This document shows positions 1-9,667 of a stretch of 64,000 nucleotides of DNA, in pieces. The position numbers and the translations under genes are program-made. The stretch spans positions 18,882 to 82,881 of the forward strand of contig JAGONM010000013.1 in assembly GCA_017993055.1 (NCBI GenBank). Reading direction: 5' to 3'. The stretch is from Armatimonadota bacterium. GTDB lineage: Bacteria > Armatimonadota > UBA5829 > DTJY01. Position 1 is the stretch's first letter, and every line of letters begins with the position of its first letter. The notes under the pieces are model-generated. The model did no database searches and had not been told where the DNA came from. It saw only the letters and a list, made by a program, of their open reading frames with translations.

Positions 1-193
1 GCCGAAGCCGTCGGTCGCTCTCGACGAGTGCACCGCGTGCGGGATGTGTTTCCGAATCGGATGTCCCGCGATCGAGTCGGTGAAGGGCGATGACGGGAAG
101 CTGAGGGCCCGGATCAACCACGATCTGTGCATGAGCTGTGTCGTGTGCATGCAGGTCTGCCGCTTCGGTGCCATACGGAGAGAGCAGGAATGA
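1..193 (+). CDS. iorA: indolepyruvate ferredoxin oxidoreductase alpha subunit, C-terminal end (partial)
   Basis: Only the last 63 residues are in the window, read in the frame that starts at base 2 and stops with TGA at 191-193. They contain two [4Fe-4S] ferredoxin motifs: CTACGMCFRIGCP and CMSCVVCMQVC. This is the C-terminal ferredoxin domain that ends IorA. IorA with IorB oxidatively decarboxylates arylpyruvates to aryl-acetyl-CoA and reduces ferredoxin, and the reaction can also run in reverse. The stop overlaps the start of iorB in an ATGA arrangement, so the two subunits are translationally coupled. The identification rests on the ferredoxin motifs and on iorB being the next gene; a related 2-oxoacid oxidoreductase is the only serious alternative. 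Confidence 0.85.
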   Translation, partial: PKPSVALDECTACGMCFRIGCPAIESVKGDDGKLRARINHDLCMSCVVCMQVCRFGAIRREQE

Positions 194-777
194 GCGAGCG
201 AACGACGAATATCAGACTGGTCGGAGTCGGCGGACAGGGCATACTCGTGGCCAGCGAGGCTCTATGCGATTCGCTGCTGGCGAGCGGGCTCCATGTGAAG
301 AAGAGCGAGGTTCACGGCATGGCGCAGCGCGGCGGCACGGTGAACTCGGACGTGCGATTCGGAAAGAAGGTCTACTCGCCGATCATCCCGAACGGAGAGG
401 TGGACATCCTGCTGGCGTTCGAGCAGATGGAAGCGCTCAGGTATCTGCCTTCGCTCAAGTCAGGCGGCGTCGTCATATTCAATACCCAGAGGATACTTCC
501 GGCGGCGGTCGCATCCGGCAGGCTGGAATACCCGGATGGCATCGAGCGCAAGCTCTCGGACCGCGCGGGCGAAGTAGTGCCGCTCGACGCGCTGGAACTC
601 GCGAAGGATGCCGGCTCAGCACGAAGCGCGAACATCTGTCTGCTGGGAGCGCTCTCAAGGTTCCTTGACGTTGAGCAGACGGTCTGGAAGAACGTACTGA
701 CTGAACGGTTCAGGCAAAAGGGGCTGGATGCGAACCTGAGGGCGTTTGCGTTGGGGCGTGGCGTGGGACTTGTCTGA
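190..777 (+). CDS. iorB: indolepyruvate ferredoxin oxidoreductase beta subunit
   Basis: 195 residues, the usual IorB length. The N-terminus carries the glycine-rich GVGGQGILVAS motif typical of the gamma/beta domain of 2-oxoacid:ferredoxin oxidoreductases, followed by EVHGMAQRGG, a signature of the family. The chosen ATG at 190 overlaps the iorA stop (ATGA); an upstream in-frame ATG at 127 lies inside iorA and is not used here. With IorA it converts indole-, phenyl- or hydroxyphenyl-pyruvate plus CoA into the aryl-acetyl-CoA, CO2 and reduced ferredoxin. The following acyl-CoA ligase (PaaK) handles the same arylacetyl-CoA/arylacetate pair, so the operon links the two. The gene's last codons lie inside a 9-nt-pitch GAC tract. 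Confidence 0.92.
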   Translation: MSERTTNIRLVGVGGQGILVASEALCDSLLASGLHVKKSEVHGMAQRGGTVNSDVRFGKKVYSPIIPNGEVDILLAFEQMEALRYLPSLKSGGVVIFNTQRILPAAVASGRLEYPDGIERKLSDRAGEVVPLDALELAKDAGSARSANICLLGALSRFLDVEQTVWKNVLTERFRQKGLDANLRAFALGRGVGLV

Positions 778-797
778 CGTGTCCGACCGATCAGACC
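762..797. repeat. 9-nt-pitch GAC tract A
   Basis: Four consecutive 9-base units each have GAC at the same place (GAC at 767, 776, 785 and 794). The flanking bases vary. The tract spans the end of iorB and the gap before paaK. The same pattern recurs at 18455, 37241 and 51980. Confidence 0.6.
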
Positions 798-819
798 AGA
801 ATGAATGGGAGCGGTATTC

Positions 820-2121
820 ATGATTTGGAATAGAGAAGCCGAATGCATGCCGATCGAGGAACGGCGAACGCTCCAGGGCGAGTGCCTGCGGGAGACCGTG
901 CGCCGGTGCTACGAGAACGTCGCGGTCTACCGCCGCAAGTTCGACATCGCCGGCATCAAACCGGATGACGTCAACTCGATAGACGACCTGCGACACCTGC
1001 CGTTCACTACGAGAGATGACCTGCGCGACAACTACCCGTTCGGCATGTTCGCCGTTCCCATGGAAGACGTCGTCCGCGTCCACTCCTCATCCGGCACGAC
1101 CGGCAAGCCCAAGGTGGTCGGGTACACGCGCCGCGACATCGGGACGTGGGCGGAGTTGATGGCGCGCACGATCGGATGCGGCGGTGCGGGCAAGAACGAC
1201 ATTATCCAGGTCGCCTACGGATACGGCCTCTTCACCGGAGGCCTGGGAGTCCACTACGGCGCGGAACTGGTCGGCGCAGCCGTCATCCCTATCTCAGGGG
1301 GCAACACAAAGCGCCAGATCATGATAATGCAGGACTTCGGCAGCACGATGCTGGCCTGCACGCCGTCGTACGCCCTTCACATCGCCGACACCGCGAAGGA
1401 CATGGACCTCGACATCCGCGACTTTTCGCTCAAGTACGGCATCTTCGGCGCAGAGCCGTGGACCGTCCAGATGCGCAGGGAGATCGAGGCCAAGATGGGA
1501 GTCCGCGCGACCGACATCTACGGCCTGAGCGAAGTCATCGGCCCGGGCGTCGCGAGCGAGTGCGAAGTCCAAGACGGCCTGCATGTCTTCGACGACCATT
1601 TTGTCCCGGAGATCATAGACCCGCTGACCGATGAAGTCCTCCCGCCGGGAACGCCCGGCGAACTTGTGTTCACTTCACTCACCAAGGAAGCATTCCCGAT
1701 CATCCGCTACCGGACAAGGGACCTATCCGTCATCAACGAGAAACCGTGCGCGTGCGGGAGAACACACTTCCGCATGGGACGGATCACCGGCAGGACCGAC
1801 GATATGCTGATCATCCGCGGAGTGAACGTGTTCCCGAGCCAGATAGAGAGTGTGCTGCTCGAGATAGAAGGCACTGAGCCGCACTATCTGATCGTCGTGC
1901 ACCGCAAGGACAACCTCGACTGCCTGGAGGTCTGGGTCGAGGTGAACGAGAGATTCTTCTCCGATGAGATCAAGGTGCTCGAAGCGCTCGAGAAGAAGAT
2001 CGAGCATGAGATACACAGCGTCGTCGGGGTAACGGCCGACGTGAAGCTGGTCGAGCCCAAGACCATCGAACGTAGCGAGGGCAAGGCCAAGCGCGTGGTT
2101 GACAACCGTCCAAGAGACTAG
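820..2121 (+). CDS. paaK: phenylacetate-CoA ligase (AMP-forming)
   Basis: 433 residues, the usual PaaK length. It activates phenylacetate or a related arylacetate with ATP and CoA. The AMP-binding loop [10 protein letters not shown] is near residues 89-98, and the C-terminal catalytic lysine motif [11 protein letters not shown] is near residue 422, so it looks fully active. The C-terminal AMP-binding half ([18 protein letters not shown]) is also typical. I chose the ATG at 820 because it has a GGGAGCGG Shine-Dalgarno stretch just upstream and because the paralogue at 9668 begins at the same alignment point; an in-frame ATG at 805 exists. It follows iorAB with a short gap and probably shares their transcript. 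Confidence 0.92.
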   Translation: MIWNREAECMPIEERRTLQGECLRETVRRCYENVAVYRRKFDIAGIKPDDVNSIDDLRHLPFTTRDDLRDNYPFGMFAVPMEDVVRVHSSSGTTGKPKVVGYTRRDIGTWAELMARTIGCGGAGKNDIIQVAYGYGLFTGGLGVHYGAELVGAAVIPISGGNTKRQIMIMQDFGSTMLACTPSYALHIADTAKDMDLDIRDFSLKYGIFGAEPWTVQMRREIEAKMGVRATDIYGLSEVIGPGVASECEVQDGLHVFDDHFVPEIIDPLTDEVLPPGTPGELVFTSLTKEAFPIIRYRTRDLSVINEKPCACGRTHFRMGRITGRTDDMLIIRGVNVFPSQIESVLLEIEGTEPHYLIVVHRKDNLDCLEVWVEVNERFFSDEIKVLEALEKKIEHEIHSVVGVTADVKLVEPKTIERSEGKAKRVVDNRPRD

Positions 2122-2139
2122 CCAAAGGAGGAGAGCAGG

Positions 2140-3744
2140 GTGGGAGTAGCAGTAATCGTTCTGTACGTTCTGGCCATACTGTGCCTCGGAGTCTGGGCCA
2201 TGAGGAAGACGAAGAGCCTGGGCGACTTCTTCCTCGGAGGCAGAAGCATCGGACCGTGGATGTCGGCGTTCGCCTACGGGACGACGTACTTCTCGGCAGT
2301 CGTCTTCATCGGATACGCCGGGAAGCTCGGATGGGGATTCGGCCTGCACACGATGTGGATCGTCGCGGGGAACATACTCGTCGGAAGCCTTCTCGCATGG
2401 ATGGTCCTCGGCAGGCGCACAAGAGAGATGACCTCCCGGCTCGACGCAATGACTATGCCCGCGTTCCTTGCCGAGCGATACAGAAGCCCGATGCTGAAGA
2501 TACTGGCCGCACTGCTGATCTTCATCTTCCTGGTCCCTTACTCCGCTTCGGTCTACATGGGTCTCAGCTACCTTTTCGAGAGCGCTCTGGGCATGGACTA
2601 CGTGCAGGCAATCGTTCTCCTTGCCGTACTGACGGGCGTGTATCTGATAATGGGCGGATACTTCGCGGTCACGCTGACCGACTTCCTGATGGGCCTGGTG
2701 ATGATTTCGGGCGTCGGGGTGATGATGTACATCCTGCTCGGCAAGGCGGGCGGCATCGGAAACGCGGTCAGCCTGCTCGCGAACTGGGAGGTCTGCTCGC
2801 CCGCGTTGAAGCCTCTTCCGCCGAATGCGCCTCCGGGGACTATCCCCGGCTGGGTGACACTGGCATCACTCGTTGTCCTGACGAGCCTCGGCCCTTGGGG
2901 CCTCCCGCAGATGGTGCAGAAGTTCTACTCCATAAAGAACTCGGACCAGGTCAAGCGGGCGATGATCGTCGCGACCCTCTTTGCGGTCGTGATCACGTTC
3001 GGCGCCTATTTTACCGGGGCGATGACTCACCTGAACCTGCCTAACGACTCGCGCATTACGGCGGCGCCGATCTCTGAGGGGCTATACACCTCGCCGAAGG
3101 AACTGCCGGTGAAGATGGCGGGCGACAAACCGGTCATCCTGCCGAACGGGAAGCCGGACATTGACTGGGACCGCTGGATGCCGATCTTCCTGATGAACAA
3201 ACTGCCGGCGTGGATGCTCATCATCATCGCGCTGCTGGTGTTCTCAGCGTCCATGAGCACACTCTCGTCGCTGGTACTTGTATCGAGTTCGGCGGTGGCG
3301 ATGGACCTCTACGCCGGCACCGTGAACCCGAAGGCTGAACGCAGAACCGTACTGCTGATGATGAGGGTACTGTGCGGGTTGTTCGTAGCGCTCTCACTCT
3401 ACATCGCGCTCATGAAGCCGGATATCATCATAAACCTGATGGTGATATCGTGGGGCGTGCTGGCGGGATCGTTCGCCGCTCCCTATCTGTACGGTCTATT
3501 CTGGCGCAGGGCGACCACCGCCGGCGCGGTCGCGGGATTCTTCGCCGGAGTCGCGATTGCCGTCACCCTCTATGTCAAGCTCGGACAGCCGGGGATACCC
3601 CTTGGCGGAGCGATCGCCATCCTCGCGCCGTTCATTGTAGTGCCGATCGTGAGCGCGGTCACGAGACCGATGGACGAGGCTCACCTTGCCAAGTGCTTCG
3701 GCGATGGAACGGCTCGGCCGGGGGCCGAATCCGCAGGAGAATGA
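2140..3744 (+). CDS. sodium/solute symporter, SSS family
   Basis: 534 residues with about 13 hydrophobic spans. The N-terminus (KTKSLGDFFLGGRSIGPW followed by a TTYFSAVVFIG helix) matches the sodium:solute symporter family that includes PutP, PanF and ActP. It should carry an organic acid or amino acid across the inner membrane with Na+. The GTG start at 2140 has a near-perfect AAAGGAGGAG ribosome-binding site. A soluble insertion near residues 295-345 (between membrane spans) is longer than in PutP. Being between a PaaK ligase and ACT sensor proteins, it may import arylacetates or related acids; the substrate is inference. The stop TGA overlaps nothing but the next gene starts 2 nt later. 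Confidence 0.88.
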   Translation: MGVAVIVLYVLAILCLGVWAMRKTKSLGDFFLGGRSIGPWMSAFAYGTTYFSAVVFIGYAGKLGWGFGLHTMWIVAGNILVGSLLAWMVLGRRTREMTSRLDAMTMPAFLAERYRSPMLKILAALLIFIFLVPYSASVYMGLSYLFESALGMDYVQAIVLLAVLTGVYLIMGGYFAVTLTDFLMGLVMISGVGVMMYILLGKAGGIGNAVSLLANWEVCSPALKPLPPNAPPGTIPGWVTLASLVVLTSLGPWGLPQMVQKFYSIKNSDQVKRAMIVATLFAVVITFGAYFTGAMTHLNLPNDSRITAAPISEGLYTSPKELPVKMAGDKPVILPNGKPDIDWDRWMPIFLMNKLPAWMLIIIALLVFSASMSTLSSLVLVSSSAVAMDLYAGTVNPKAERRTVLLMMRVLCGLFVALSLYIALMKPDIIINLMVISWGVLAGSFAAPYLYGLFWRRATTAGAVAGFFAGVAIAVTLYVKLGQPGIPLGGAIAILAPFIVVPIVSAVTRPMDEAHLAKCFGDGTARPGAESAGE

Positions 3745-3745
3745 T

Positions 3746-4177
3746 ATGAAGGTCAAGCAGCTCTCTATCTTCCTCGAGAACCAGTCCGGCCGGCTAGCCG
3801 AGGTGTCGGAAGCGATAGGCGCGGAAGGTGTCAACATCCGGGCCCTCTCGCTCGCGGACACATCGGGTTTCGGGATACTCCGCCTGATCGTAGACGACAT
3901 CGCCAAAGCCCATGCCGTGCTGAAGTCCGGTGGGTTTACGGTTCGCGAGACCGATGTCATCGCGATCGAGATCCCCGACAGGCCTGGTGGTCTCGGAAGC
4001 GTGCTCAAGATCTTCGCCGATGCGAAGATCAACATCGAGTATATGTACGCCTACGTGCAGAAGTCCGCCGAGAACGCGGTCGTGATCTTCCGGATCGACA
4101 ACGTGGACGAGGGGATCAGGACTCTGGAGGCGAAGGGCGTCAAGATGCTTTCGGCGAAGCAGGTCTACGGCCTCTAG
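3746..4177 (+). CDS. tandem ACT-domain protein (COG4747-like), copy 1
   Basis: 143 residues made of two ACT domains, roughly residues 1-70 and 71-143. Each starts with a beta strand followed by the ligand-loop pattern (ENQSGRLAEVSEAI in the first, PDRPGGLGSVLKIF in the second). Such stand-alone ACT proteins bind amino acids and are often beside iorAB and paaK; no enzyme domain is present. The start ATG is 2 nt after the symporter stop. A longer ORF beginning at 3686 would overlap the symporter and is not used. It is a likely small-molecule sensor for aromatic or branched amino acids, but what it regulates is not visible. Confidence 0.85.
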   Translation: MKVKQLSIFLENQSGRLAEVSEAIGAEGVNIRALSLADTSGFGILRLIVDDIAKAHAVLKSGGFTVRETDVIAIEIPDRPGGLGSVLKIFADAKINIEYMYAYVQKSAENAVVIFRIDNVDEGIRTLEAKGVKMLSAKQVYGL

Positions 4178-4257
4178 GAGGAATGTTTGCCCGCCGCGCA
4201 TAATCGGGTAAACACAGCCCGTGCGATTCAGCGAATGATGGCCAATGGAGCAAGCGG

Positions 4258-4689
4258 ATGAAGGTAGAACAGATATCCGTCTTCCTTGAGAACAAGTCCG
4301 GCCGCCTGGGTGACGTCACCCGCACACTCGCCGGGAACGAGGTCAACATTCGCGCTCTGTCCATCGCGGACACTGCGGACTACGGTCTCCTGCGCCTGAT
4401 AGTAGATCACCCGGAACGCGCCACCGAGGTGCTGACCGGCGAGGGCTTCACAGTCACGGCGACGGAGGTGCTGGCGATCGAGGTGCCGGACCGCCCGGGC
4501 GGACTCGCCGGCATAATAGAGATCCTCGCGTCGAAGGGCCTGAACATAGACTACATGTATGCGTTCGTCGGATCGTCCGGCGAGAACGCGATCGTTGTAT
4601 TTCGAACCGAACCGGTTGACAAAGCAATAGAGGCTCTGAAGGAAGGCGGAGCCAGGATACTTACAGGCGACGAACTCCACGCGCTCTAG
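4258..4689 (+). CDS. tandem ACT-domain protein (COG4747-like), copy 2
   Basis: 143 residues, the same length and layout as the preceding gene and clearly a paralogue (shared VEQISVFLENKSGRLGDV-like start, NVNIRALSIADT-like middle and PDRPGGLAGIIEIL second-domain loop). A local duplication therefore produced two double-ACT sensors in this cluster. The second copy could have a different ligand, or the two could form a heterodimer. It precedes the LivJ-type binding protein by 165 bp. Confidence 0.85.
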   Translation: MKVEQISVFLENKSGRLGDVTRTLAGNEVNIRALSIADTADYGLLRLIVDHPERATEVLTGEGFTVTATEVLAIEVPDRPGGLAGIIEILASKGLNIDYMYAFVGSSGENAIVVFRTEPVDKAIEALKEGGARILTGDELHAL

Positions 4690-4854
4690 GGGGAGACGGC
4701 TCCCTCTTGGCATACGCGCCGAAAGCGGCGCGCAACGGGCGAAACTTCCGCGCCCGTGTAAGGACATCGGTCGCATGACCGCCGGCCTAGTCGGAAGTGT
4801 CCACGAGTGACACCGGGCCTGCGTCAGCGGCTAATTCCAACTATGGAGGTCGAA

Positions 4855-6009
4855 ATGCAAGGAAGGATTCGCCTTGCGGCAACGCTCATCGTGTGTCTGG
4901 CCATTCTCATCGCGGCCGGATGCGCGAAGCAGACAGGCAACGCGCCCTACAAGGTAGGCGTGGTGCTGGACATCACCGGGCCGGCGTCTCCCCTGGGGAC
5001 TCCCGAGCGGGACACGGTCAAGATGATCGCCGACCAGATCACCGCGGAAGGCGGGATAAAGGGTCATCCCGTCGAGTTCATCATCGAGGACAACGCCAGC
5101 GAAGAGACCAAGTGCGTGATGGCGGTCAAGAAGCTGATCGAGTCCGACAAGGTGTGCGCGATCATCGGCCCGAGCACGACCGGCACGACACTCGCCGTCG
5201 CCGGGATGTGCGAGAAGGCGCAGATACCGTTGATCTCCTGCGCGGCGGGCATCAAGATCACGGACCCGGTGAAACCGTTCGTATTCAAGACGGCCCAGGC
5301 TGACGTCCACGCCGCGGCCAAGGTGCTTGACTACCTGAAGGCTAAGGGAATCAAGACCGTAGCGTTCATCAACGATTCCAACGCATTCGGGGCCAGCGGC
5401 CTCGAGCAGACGGAGAAGCAGGCCGCAGGAGCCGGCGTCACCATCATCGCCAAGGAGCAGTTCGGCGGCAAGGACACCGACATGACGGCCCAGCTGACCC
5501 GCATCAACGCGAAGAAGCCCGACGCCGTCATCTGCTGGGGCACGAACCCCGGACCGGCGATTGTCGCCAAGAACATGAAACAGCTCGGGATGAAGATGCC
5601 GCTGGTCAACAGCCACGGCATCGCGAACAAGAAGTTCATCGAGCTTGCCGGTGATGCGGCGAACGGCGTGGTATTCCCCGCCGGCCGACTGATAGTCGCC
5701 GACAGCATACCCGACTCCGACCCTCAGAAGGCTACACTGCTGACGTACGCCTCTCAGTTCGAGAAAGCTTACGGAAAGAGCGCCGACACGTTCGGCGGGC
5801 ACGCGTGGGACGCGGTCCACCTCGTCGTGAAGGCTCTCGAGAGCGTGGGGGACGATCCGGCGAAGATCCGCGACGAGATCGAGAACACCACCAACTTCGT
5901 AGGCATCAGCGGCGTCTTCAACTTCTCGGCCAAAGATCACAACGGCCTGACGAAGGATTCGTTCGTCATGGTCGAGATCAAGGACGGGAAGTGGACGCTG
6001 ATGAAGTAG
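4855..6009 (+). CDS. livJ: branched-chain/aromatic amino acid ABC transporter, substrate-binding lipoprotein
   Basis: 384 residues. It begins with a lipoprotein signal peptide ending in LIAAGC, so the mature protein is lipid-anchored at Cys after cleavage. The mature part (YKVGVVLDITGPASPLGTPE) is a Leu/Ile/Val-binding type I periplasmic fold (Peripla_BP_6). The ATG at 4855 is preceded by GGAGG at 4845-4849; longer in-frame starts lack this and would bury the signal peptide. It captures the substrate for the LivHMGF permease encoded just downstream. Linkage to iorAB/paaK suggests aromatic or branched-chain amino acids or arylic acids as ligands, but specificity cannot be read from sequence. 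Confidence 0.92.
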   Translation: MQGRIRLAATLIVCLAILIAAGCAKQTGNAPYKVGVVLDITGPASPLGTPERDTVKMIADQITAEGGIKGHPVEFIIEDNASEETKCVMAVKKLIESDKVCAIIGPSTTGTTLAVAGMCEKAQIPLISCAAGIKITDPVKPFVFKTAQADVHAAAKVLDYLKAKGIKTVAFINDSNAFGASGLEQTEKQAAGAGVTIIAKEQFGGKDTDMTAQLTRINAKKPDAVICWGTNPGPAIVAKNMKQLGMKMPLVNSHGIANKKFIELAGDAANGVVFPAGRLIVADSIPDSDPQKATLLTYASQFEKAYGKSADTFGGHAWDAVHLVVKALESVGDDPAKIRDEIENTTNFVGISGVFNFSAKDHNGLTKDSFVMVEIKDGKWTLMK

Positions 6010-6025
6010 GCAAGAACGTGCCGGG

Positions 6026-6125
6026 GGACATGCCCGGCGAAAGCTGGATGCCGTGTCGGTGCGAGTGGGAACTTCCCCTCTACCCGCACGCCGATTCTTG
6101 CATCCGGCATCAGCCGGGCATGTCC
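6026..6125 (+). other. long intercistronic stem-loop between livJ and livH
   Basis: A perfect 13-bp inverted repeat (6026-6038 with 6113-6125) encloses a second arm pair, GGATGC at 6046-6051 and GCATCC at 6100-6105, and a third weaker pair near 6058-6090. It has no T run and so is not an intrinsic terminator. It fills nearly the whole livJ-livH gap. In known binding-protein-dependent operons such a structure stabilises the upstream mRNA and lowers permease expression. Confidence 0.7.
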
Positions 6126-6142
6126 TCTCAGGAACTGAGTAC

Positions 6143-7018
6143 GTGAGTATTTCAGCGCAATTCCTGCAGTTTCTCCTGTCCGGCATGACGGTCGGCAGTA
6201 TCTACGCGCTGACCGCGATCGGATTCACGATAGTATACAACTGCACCCAGGTGGTCAACTTCGCGCAGGGCGAGTTCGTGATGCTCGGCGCCGTGGTTGC
6301 CGCGGTGCTCGTGTCCATGCACGTCTCGCTTCCCCTGGCAGTGCTCGCAGCAGTGGCTGTGTCCGGCATAGTAGGATGCCTGGTCGCCATGTCTCTGCTC
6401 AGGCCGCTCCGGACCGGCTCGACGGTAACTCTTGTCATCATCACCGTCGGCGCCTCGATACTGCTCCGCGGGATTGCTATGCTTCTCTGGGGCAAAGACG
6501 CCTTGCCTCTGCCCGCCTATTCGGGCGACCACACGCTCAGGTTCGGCGGCGCAGCAATTCAGGCGCAGAGCCTGTGGGTATTCGGCATCACCGCGCTTCT
6601 CGTGCTCCTGCTGTGGCTCTTCTACCGATACACGCTGATCGGACGCGGCATGAGGGCATGCGCGTCGTGCAAGGCGGGCGCAAGGCTCGTCGGCATCAAC
6701 ATCAACCGCATGACGATACTCTCGTTCATGCTGGGAGGAGCGATCGGCGCCGTGGGTGGGGCGGTGGTTGCTCCGATCACGATGGCCCAGTACGATATGG
6801 GAGCCATGCTCGGTCTCAAGGGCTTCTGCGCCGCGATCCTGGGCGGACTCGGCAACTTCTCGGGCGGAATAGCCGCCGGACTAATGCTGGGAATACTGGA
6901 GGCGATGGGAGCCGGGTTCGTCTCGAGCGGCTACAAGGACGCGATAGCATTCATCATTCTACTGATCATTCTCTTCGCCCGACCCCAAGGCGTATTCGGC
7001 GGGCGAAAGAAAGAGTAG
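6143..7018 (+). CDS. livH: branched-chain amino acid ABC transporter permease LivH
   Basis: 291 residues, normal LivH length. The sequence SGMTVGSIYALTAIGFTIVY and the following NFAQGEFVMLGA are the LivH hallmarks, with about eight membrane spans and an EAA-like loop with conserved LGGLGN near the C-terminus. I chose the GTG at 6143, preceded by AGGAA, because the upstream ORF extension to 6053 runs through the intercistronic stem-loop. It forms the transmembrane pore with LivM. Confidence 0.92.
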   Translation: MSISAQFLQFLLSGMTVGSIYALTAIGFTIVYNCTQVVNFAQGEFVMLGAVVAAVLVSMHVSLPLAVLAAVAVSGIVGCLVAMSLLRPLRTGSTVTLVIITVGASILLRGIAMLLWGKDALPLPAYSGDHTLRFGGAAIQAQSLWVFGITALLVLLLWLFYRYTLIGRGMRACASCKAGARLVGININRMTILSFMLGGAIGAVGGAVVAPITMAQYDMGAMLGLKGFCAAILGGLGNFSGGIAAGLMLGILEAMGAGFVSSGYKDAIAFIILLIILFARPQGVFGGRKKE

Positions 7019-7062
7019 CCCTGACGCCCCGACTCAGAACCGGGGATTGGTGACGACAAGAA

Positions 7063-8141
7063 TTGACTTCGGAAACAGGGAAACAAGAGACGAACGCGCC
7101 GTCGGCGCGCGGAACAGCTGGATCGAAGCTGATGGGCTATGCGCCCTTCGTCGCGCTCATCGCGGCGATAGTCATAGTTCCAAACCTGATCTTCAGGCCC
7201 TCGGCCGGGGGCGGCAATTACCAGCTCACCGTGCTGATATACGTCGGCATAAACACCATTCTGGCCGTCGGGCTGAACCTGCTTATGGGCTACGCGGGGC
7301 AGGTCTCGCTCGGCCACGCGGCATTCTACGGACTGGGAGCGTACACGTCCGCGATACTGACCTCGCGCGTGGGACTCTCGCCGTGGATCGGTATGCTTGC
7401 GGGCGTACTGCTCACATCGCTCATCGCGTGGTTGATCGGAGCGCAGGCCCTGAAGCTCCACGGCTATTACCTGGCAATGGCGACGCTGGGCTTCGGCGTC
7501 ATCGTCTCGATAGTGTTTGTGCAGTGGGAGCCGATGACCGGCGGGACGTCCGGCATATACGGCATACCCAGTCTCGGCATCGGCAGACTGATTCTTGACG
7601 ACGATGTCTCGATGTTCTACGTTGTGTGGGGACTGGCGGCGGCGGTGATAGCTCTCTCGGCCAACATCGTTCACTCGCGGATAGGGCGCGCGTTCCGGGC
7701 CGTTCACAGCAGCGAAATGGCCGCTTCGACGCTCGGAGTGGACACGGCGAGGTACAAGCTGCAGGTCTTCGTGCTGAGCGCCGCGCTCGCCTCGATAGCC
7801 GGAAGCCTCTACGCGCACTACGTCACGTTCATAAGCCCGGAGCCTTTCGGGTTCAAGTTCTCGGTCGAACTGGTCGTCATGGTCGCCGTGGGCGGCATGG
7901 CCAGCGTGTGGGGAGCGATCTTCGGGGCGGCGGCGATCACCGTGTTGGGCGAGCTTCTGCGCGGGCTCGGCCACGTTCATATTCCGGGGATGGGCGGCTC
8001 GCTGGCCGACTTCGACGTAGTCGTCTTCGGGCTGATCCTCATGCTGATCATGATCTACATGCCGGACGGCCTGGTGCGCAGCGCCGTTGACGCGACCGCA
8101 TCGTTCCTGCGGATGGCCCGCGGGAAGAAGGCGGTGGGCCG

Positions 8142-8145
<4 letters not shown>
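7063..8145 (+). CDS. livM: branched-chain amino acid ABC transporter permease LivM
   Basis: 360 residues from a TTG at 7063. Typical LivM features are NLLMGYAGQVSLGHAAFYGLG near the N-terminus and MVAVGGMASVWGAIFGAA near the C-terminus. An ATG at 7132 is an alternative start giving 337 residues; neither has a strong Shine-Dalgarno sequence, so the N-terminus is uncertain by about 23 residues. It pairs with LivH. The stop overlaps the livG start (ATGA). Confidence 0.9.
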
Positions 8146-8915
<770 letters not shown>

Positions 8916-8921
8916 GGAGCG

Positions 8922-9659
8922 ATGCTCAGGCTCACGAGCGTTGCGGCGGCATACGGGCGCATCACCGCCCTGCGGAGAGTTTCCCTGCACGTCGGAGCGG
9001 GCGAGATCGTCGCGGTCATAGGCGCGAACGGTGCGGGCAAGACGACGCTGCTCGATACGATATGCGGCATTCTTCCGGCACAGTCCGGCTCCATAAAGTA
9101 CGACGGGCACGAAGTGGCCGGAGCCGCGCCGGAGAGCCTCGTGAAGCTTGGAATCTCGCACGTACCGCAGGGACGCCAGCTCTTCCCGGACATGACAGTG
9201 TACGAGAACCTCGTGCTGGGCGCGTACCGCCGCCCGAGGGCCGACAAGCAGGCCCAGATGCGCGAGGACCTCGAGCGGGTCTACTCGATTTTCACGAGAC
9301 TCGAGGAGAGGCACTCTCAACTCGCGGGAACGCTGTCCGGCGGCGAACAGCAGATGCTCGCCATCGGGCGCTCGCTGATGTCACGCCCCAGGCTCTTGCT
9401 GCTCGACGAGCCCTCGATGGGCCTGGCCCCACTTGTCATCAAGGACATCTTCAAGGTAATCACCGCACTCCACAAGCAGGGCACAACGGTGCTGATCGTG
9501 GAACAGAACGCGAAGGCGGCGCTCTCGGTCGCCCAACGCGGGTACGTCATCGAGACCGGACGGGTCATTCTGGAGGGAACTGCCCACGAACTGGAGCGAA
9601 ATCCCGAGGTACAGAGGGCGTATCTCGGCAAGGGTTACAGGCAGATCATAGAAAGCTGA
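8922..9659 (+). CDS. livF: branched-chain amino acid ABC transporter ATP-binding protein LivF
   Basis: 245 residues, normal for LivF. Walker A is GANGAGKTT, the ABC signature is LSGGEQQMLAIGRSL and Walker B is LLLLDEPSMGL. It is the second ATPase of the Liv importer and starts 6 nt after livG. It is followed 8 nt later by the second PaaK homologue, so that gene is probably co-transcribed. Confidence 0.94.
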   Translation: MLRLTSVAAAYGRITALRRVSLHVGAGEIVAVIGANGAGKTTLLDTICGILPAQSGSIKYDGHEVAGAAPESLVKLGISHVPQGRQLFPDMTVYENLVLGAYRRPRADKQAQMREDLERVYSIFTRLEERHSQLAGTLSGGEQQMLAIGRSLMSRPRLLLLDEPSMGLAPLVIKDIFKVITALHKQGTTVLIVEQNAKAALSVAQRGYVIETGRVILEGTAHELERNPEVQRAYLGKGYRQIIES

Positions 9660-9667
9660 GGAAGCTT

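Noticed and set aside
805..819. Alternative upstream ATG at 805 for PaaK
   Set aside because: The ATG at 820 has the better Shine-Dalgarno spacing and matches the start of the paralogue at 9668.
4831..6186. Long minus-strand ORF opposite livJ
   Set aside because: It is a GC-driven shadow of livJ in the opposite frame, with repetitive Arg/Val content, no ribosome-binding site and no recognisable motifs.
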